Shown here: positions 62,501 through 64,000 of the stretch, piece after piece
Layout: every line of letters begins with the position of its first letter
Position numbering within the stretch: position 1 is the first letter of the stretch
From: Hahella chejuensis KCTC 2396
Lineage (GTDB): Bacteria; Pseudomonadota; Gammaproteobacteria; Pseudomonadales; Oleiphilaceae
Assembly (NCBI RefSeq): GCF_000012985.1
Contig: NC_007645.1
Coordinates: 3,006,501-3,070,500 of the forward strand
DNA length: 64,000 nt
Reading direction: 5' to 3'
Notes under the pieces: generated by a model
What the model saw: the letters and a program-made list of their open reading frames with translations, nothing else
What the model was told of the DNA's origin: nothing
Database searches by the model: none
Program-made: the position numbers and the translations under genes

Positions 62501-64000
62501 CGGTGGACCGTCCCAGTAGCGGATGGCCGTCGGCGACCCGGTCGGCGCTTGCCTGGGGTTCCTGGTAGTTTTGCGGCCAGTAGCGATGACGCTGGAAGGG
62601 ATAGCTGGGCAGCGCGGCGTCCCGCAGGCGACGGCGTCCCGGCAGCGCGCGCCAGTCCGGCGCGCCGCCATGGCAATACACGCGCCCCAAGGCGTTGAGC
62701 ACGGAGGCGTGTTCGTCTTCACCGTAGCGAATGCTGTGAATCCAGGCGGCTTTGCTGTCCGGCAGGCAACGTTTGCCCATGCCGCACAGACTGGCGCCGG
62801 GGCCGATTTCCACAAACAGGTCCACGTGGCGATCCGCGGCGGTGAGCATGCTCTTGCGGAACTCCACCGCATTCATGGTGTGTCGCAACCAGTAATCGTG
62901 TTCGTAATCCTCCGCTTCGATAAAGTCGCCGGTGACGTTGGATATCAAAGGAAATTGCAGCTGTCCCAGGGGCGTGGATTCGGTCACCTTACGCAGATCC
63001 GGCAGGATGGGGGCCATCATCGGCGAATGAAAGGCGTGGGAAACCTGTACGGGCTGGAAGCGAATGTCCTGCCGGGACAACAGAGGGCGTATCTGCGCCA
63101 TGGCTTCGCCGCGGCCGCTGATCACGGTGAGGTCCGGGCCATTGTCCGCCGCCACGGCCAGGGCGGCGCCAGCGTCCTGTAGCAGCACCTCGACTTTATC
63201 CCGGGGCGCGAACACCGCGAGCATCTCTCCGGCGGGCAGGGATTGCATCAGTTCGCCGCGCCGCAACACCAGTTTCATGCCCTGTTCCAGACTGAACAGA
63301 CCCGCGGCGTGGGCGGCGGCGTATTCGCCTACGCTGTGCCCCAACGCCAATTGCGGCTGCACGCCCCAGGACATCCACAGCCGCGCCAGCGCGGCTTCAC
63401 AGGCGAACAGGGCGGGCTGGGTAAAGCGGGTCTGATGAATGCCGGAATCCGGGTCGGGATTGAACATCAGCGTCAGCAGCGATTGCCCCAATAATGGCGC
63501 AGCCACCGCTTCGCAACGGTCCAGGGTTGCCCGCACCACCGGTTCGGTTTCATACAGACGCTGCATCATGCCGGGATACTGCGCGCCCTGACCGGAGAAC
63601 AGGAACACTACCACCGGACCCTGTCTGGCCACGCCGAGACTCAGATTCGGCGTCTCCTGGCCCTGAAACGTCTTGAGCGTTTCGGCGGCGTCCTGCGCGC
63701 TTTGTGCGCTGAGAGTCAGGCGATAGGGCAGCGCCTCCCGGGAGGTGTTCAGGGTATGGCAATAATCCGCCCAGCCTACGCTGTTCGCCAGTTCTGCGTT
63801 GGCGTGCAGGGTCGTCAGATGTTGGCTATGACGGCGCGCCAGCGCCTGTAGCGCTTGCGCGTCCGCGGCGGACAGAGTCAGCAGCCGATAAGGCGCGTCG
63901 CCCGGTTGCGGAGCGGTGGCCGCTGCAACGTCGGAAGCGGACTCGGCAGGCGCATCCGCCATTCCCTGCAGAACCACGTGGGCGTTGGAGCCGCTGAAAC
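56574..64000 (-). CDS. Hybrid PKS-NRPS, KS(end)-AT-DH-KR-ACP-C-A(Gln)-PCP, 5' end beyond window
   Basis: At the right edge the frame is open and reads FSGSNAHVVLQGM, the end of a ketosynthase, so the gene starts outside. Residues are counted from the GTG at 63977, which is not the true start. AT: LALGHSVGEYAAA (about 211), VSHAFHSPMM (malonyl type). DH: AGHKVSGAVVFPG (about 516, the HxxxGxxxxP motif) with HPGVLDA. KR: LITGGLGDLG (about 986) and FSSTSAALPSPRLAAYAAAN (about 1129). ACP YGLDSLMAVEL (about 1304). C: AHHAVCDGWS (about 1504). A: YTSGSTGAPKG (about 2000), pocket code DAQDLGVVDK, the glutamine code. PCP in NFFDIGGHSLLL (about 2392). It should make an enoyl ketide and attach Gln. The basic tail (RRKNNRLAGRRNAREAQR) may dock to the next PKS. 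Confidence 0.94.
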   Translation of the reverse strand, partial: FSGSNAHVVLQGMADAPAESASDVAAATAPQPGDAPYRLLTLSAADAQALQALARRHSQHLTTLHANAELANSVGWADYCHTLNTSREALPYRLTLSAQSAQDAAETLKTFQGQETPNLSLGVARQGPVVVFLFSGQGAQYPGMMQRLYETEPVVRATLDRCEAVAAPLLGQSLLTLMFNPDPDSGIHQTRFTQPALFACEAALARLWMSWGVQPQLALGHSVGEYAAAHAAGLFSLEQGMKLVLRRGELMQSLPAGEMLAVFAPRDKVEVLLQDAGAALAVAADNGPDLTVISGRGEAMAQIRPLLSRQDIRFQPVQVSHAFHSPMMAPILPDLRKVTESTPLGQLQFPLISNVTGDFIEAEDYEHDYWLRHTMNAVEFRKSMLTAADRHVDLFVEIGPGASLCGMGKRCLPDSKAAWIHSIRYGEDEHASVLNALGRVYCHGGAPDWRALPGRRRLRDAALPSYPFQRHRYWPQNYQEPQASADRVADGHPLLGRSTALAEPAGALYDQHLDAGAHAYLAGHKVSGAVVFPGAAYIDMALSAAARHWPDAGARCRNMQFHAPLVVDELDHWRLQTQFIQSGANAAQIKIFARRDGLNESEAPWRLHASCEVSRQDAAADQAEQYPLPTETALAQYENSLSGEQFYAQWRQRGNDWSGQFQGIQRIWSSQQEAWALIQAPEETAAQLDAYRTHPGVLDACAQTLAALGGDEKGAFVGHSVQSLRFLRNFSKYSYWVRARLTPQTAQSDHLLSGSLSIFDNHGELLAEVEGLRFSFLDAAAAGQPPTAEQGFPFEQVWERTEIAPEASLRESLQKDSETDAVFSNRSAQLTLRRYGSALLCIAPDAPEDSAEPDELLDNLVEQLEAILDALAAAQEDDEDAPRLWLLTRRACSAEEADAAVCPYAAALWGFARALAVEKANYWGGMVDLDLQATDGEQQPLLDAILRQNHGADAQFAIRHGAIHRATLSRTRLTASASQTFSLRADASYLITGGLGDLGLRWARWLAQQGARRLVLMGRSGLPPRSEWAPLSSDSRDGRRVAALREIEALGAHVTIAAIDLSDSAACVHWLRQYQQQQPAIRGVLHAAGVAHAMAAETLDRETLRAEIAAKVCGGETLRRCFPVGSLDFLLLFSSTSAALPSPRLAAYAAANAWLDGLAAQRRALGEPAVSVQWGPFRDIGLMARAQRDNNAAIASLTPDPGAGLSPDACVALTPALLAANQAVIGVTPEDPNLAAYADGSLYLQGLKPVHTNAPASSASEENPASPDWLDQPLEQRQAALLRWLTAQAAAVLRLNPDNIDPAAPLTQYGLDSLMAVELRNRIEKNLSASVSIVDILKSNGLGELAASVAEKLTAQNAENGASVTTDALPAPLDCGAPWELSYNQQAQWFLHQLDPGSPAYHVSFAARLRDGFAGEQDHAFLQAALNQIARRHPALRTAIQVDSKPRQQARDDIAIPLQVVNAHDLDANALYREVRRAYQAPFELSRAPLLRACAFVTAQDSVLLLTAHHAVCDGWSLWVILDELKALYEARRAGLAPEQAALPALSHSQVDFVRWQNAMLDTERGEELWHYWRDALADADFELNLPADISRSGAVQKAVGESVHFQLSPQLDGALRALAKQRGTTLFSLMLAAYQLLLHRLCGQQRIIVATPVHGRSRPEFQALVGDFVNLAPVSSRFDPELSLDAYLRNQQHTLLDALAHGDYPLPLLVERLGLQRNGRGQSLVKTTFIMQKPQTDNATLDLFLAADDNLRVSWGDLQLSPYPMPQQEGQFELSLEIADSANGLQGFLKYDARRWRRASIERLVRRYRHVLSALSAGEQLARPLVNLPWYDQDERRQVEQNASQNAPDAARINAPDLVRAFLDMVQAHPERIAVADNARRLSYAELNRRANGVAACLREQGTPAGAAVGLCVSRNVNLIVGLLGILKSGCGYLPLDPTHPPARLSAQLQDACVAALVTDRAIMPTLAALEGLGAAQWVCVEDVTATAEEPEVAIGPDSLAYLIYTSGSTGAPKGTLVEHRSVLNLANALWDQVYHRYDQPIAVALCANTVFDASVQQIFAALLLGHQLVIVDADSRRDPARLSALLAAEQVRVADCTPSLLSMLTGADQAGQLTPDWLLVGGEALSMELVNAFYRANDCATLINVYGPTECCVDVSACVLTRDALPETATAPLGRPLRGARLYVLDPWGQPSPAGAVGEIVIAGDCVSRGYLQRPELEAEKFVDLPPLNESRAYRTGDLGCWLDDRQLHYLGRRDAQVKIRGYRVELGDIESQLSAHDAIAECAVALFPQRQQLAAYVVYRQDADPPPTVQDLQNHLRSRLPEYMVPAYILTLPRLPVNASGKLDRRALPEPEGVAAMDGGAPVSDVERRVADIWRHCLNLSRVGRDDNFFDIGGHSLLLAQVQRQLSDAFGRPVAMVDLFANPTIAATARLLSAAPDDDGLSQSPRRKNNRLAGRRNAREAQRSLRSNEQL

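Noticed and set aside
63975-63977. GTG at 63977 as the true start of the rightmost PKS
   Set aside because: The frame continues to the window edge and encodes the conserved end of a ketosynthase, so the gene starts outside the window.

Overview
The window looks like a piece of a high-GC, probably marine gammaproteobacterial chromosome. Hahella or a relative is my guess, based on the gammaproteobacterial Znu/Zur zinc system, a Coq4-like protein and a very large PKS/NRPS locus. This is inference, since no rRNA or housekeeping marker is present. I saw no tRNA, rRNA, CRISPR array or intact insertion sequence.

Left part (1-10.2 kb): a truncated YdeI-type protein and a GNAT acetyltransferase, then a zinc-acquisition region. 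znuCB runs divergently from znuA. A second, tightly overlapping set follows: AztD-like lipoprotein, His-rich outer-membrane barrel, second solute-binding protein and second permease. It has no ATPase of its own. It faces a convergent zur gene. Two palindromic Zur-box-like sites lie before znuA and before the second set. A Coq4-like protein and a small hypothetical protein follow. A structured dispersed repeat, made of several consecutive hairpins, occurs in four intergenic places, one of them inside the NRPS cluster.

Middle island (10.5-14.6 kb): a visibly AT-richer, minus-strand block with one 466-aa protein of unknown function, which has a hydrophobic glycine-rich segment. Translationally coupled to it are three tandem paralogues of about 244-264 aa. 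The layout resembles an effector followed by multiplied immunity genes, but no family was recognised. A broken exonuclease fragment lies between this island and the next region.

Right part (15.0-64.0 kb, all minus strand, open at the right edge): a hybrid PKS-NRPS assembly line transcribed right to left. Order: KS(partial)-AT-DH-KR-ACP-C-A(Gln)-PCP / KS-AT-KR-ACP / C-A(Thr-like?)-PCP / KS-AT-KR with an inserted methyltransferase-ACP / C-A(Gln)-PCP-E / C-A(Gln)-PCP-E / C-A(Leu-like)-PCP / C-A(Ala)-PCP-C-A(Pro)-PCP-C / radical SAM methyltransferase / half-C-A(Tyr)-PCP-TE / Fe(II)-2-oxoglutarate dioxygenase. Substrate calls come from ten-residue codes read by eye. Condensation subtypes, epimerase positions and docking ends are mutually consistent with a colinear line. 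The predicted product is a polyketide-peptide: ketide, Gln, hydroxylated ketide, Thr-like residue, methylated ketide, D-Gln, D-Gln, Leu-like residue, Ala, Pro, Tyr. It is released by a thioesterase and is probably tailored by hydroxylation and radical C-methylation.
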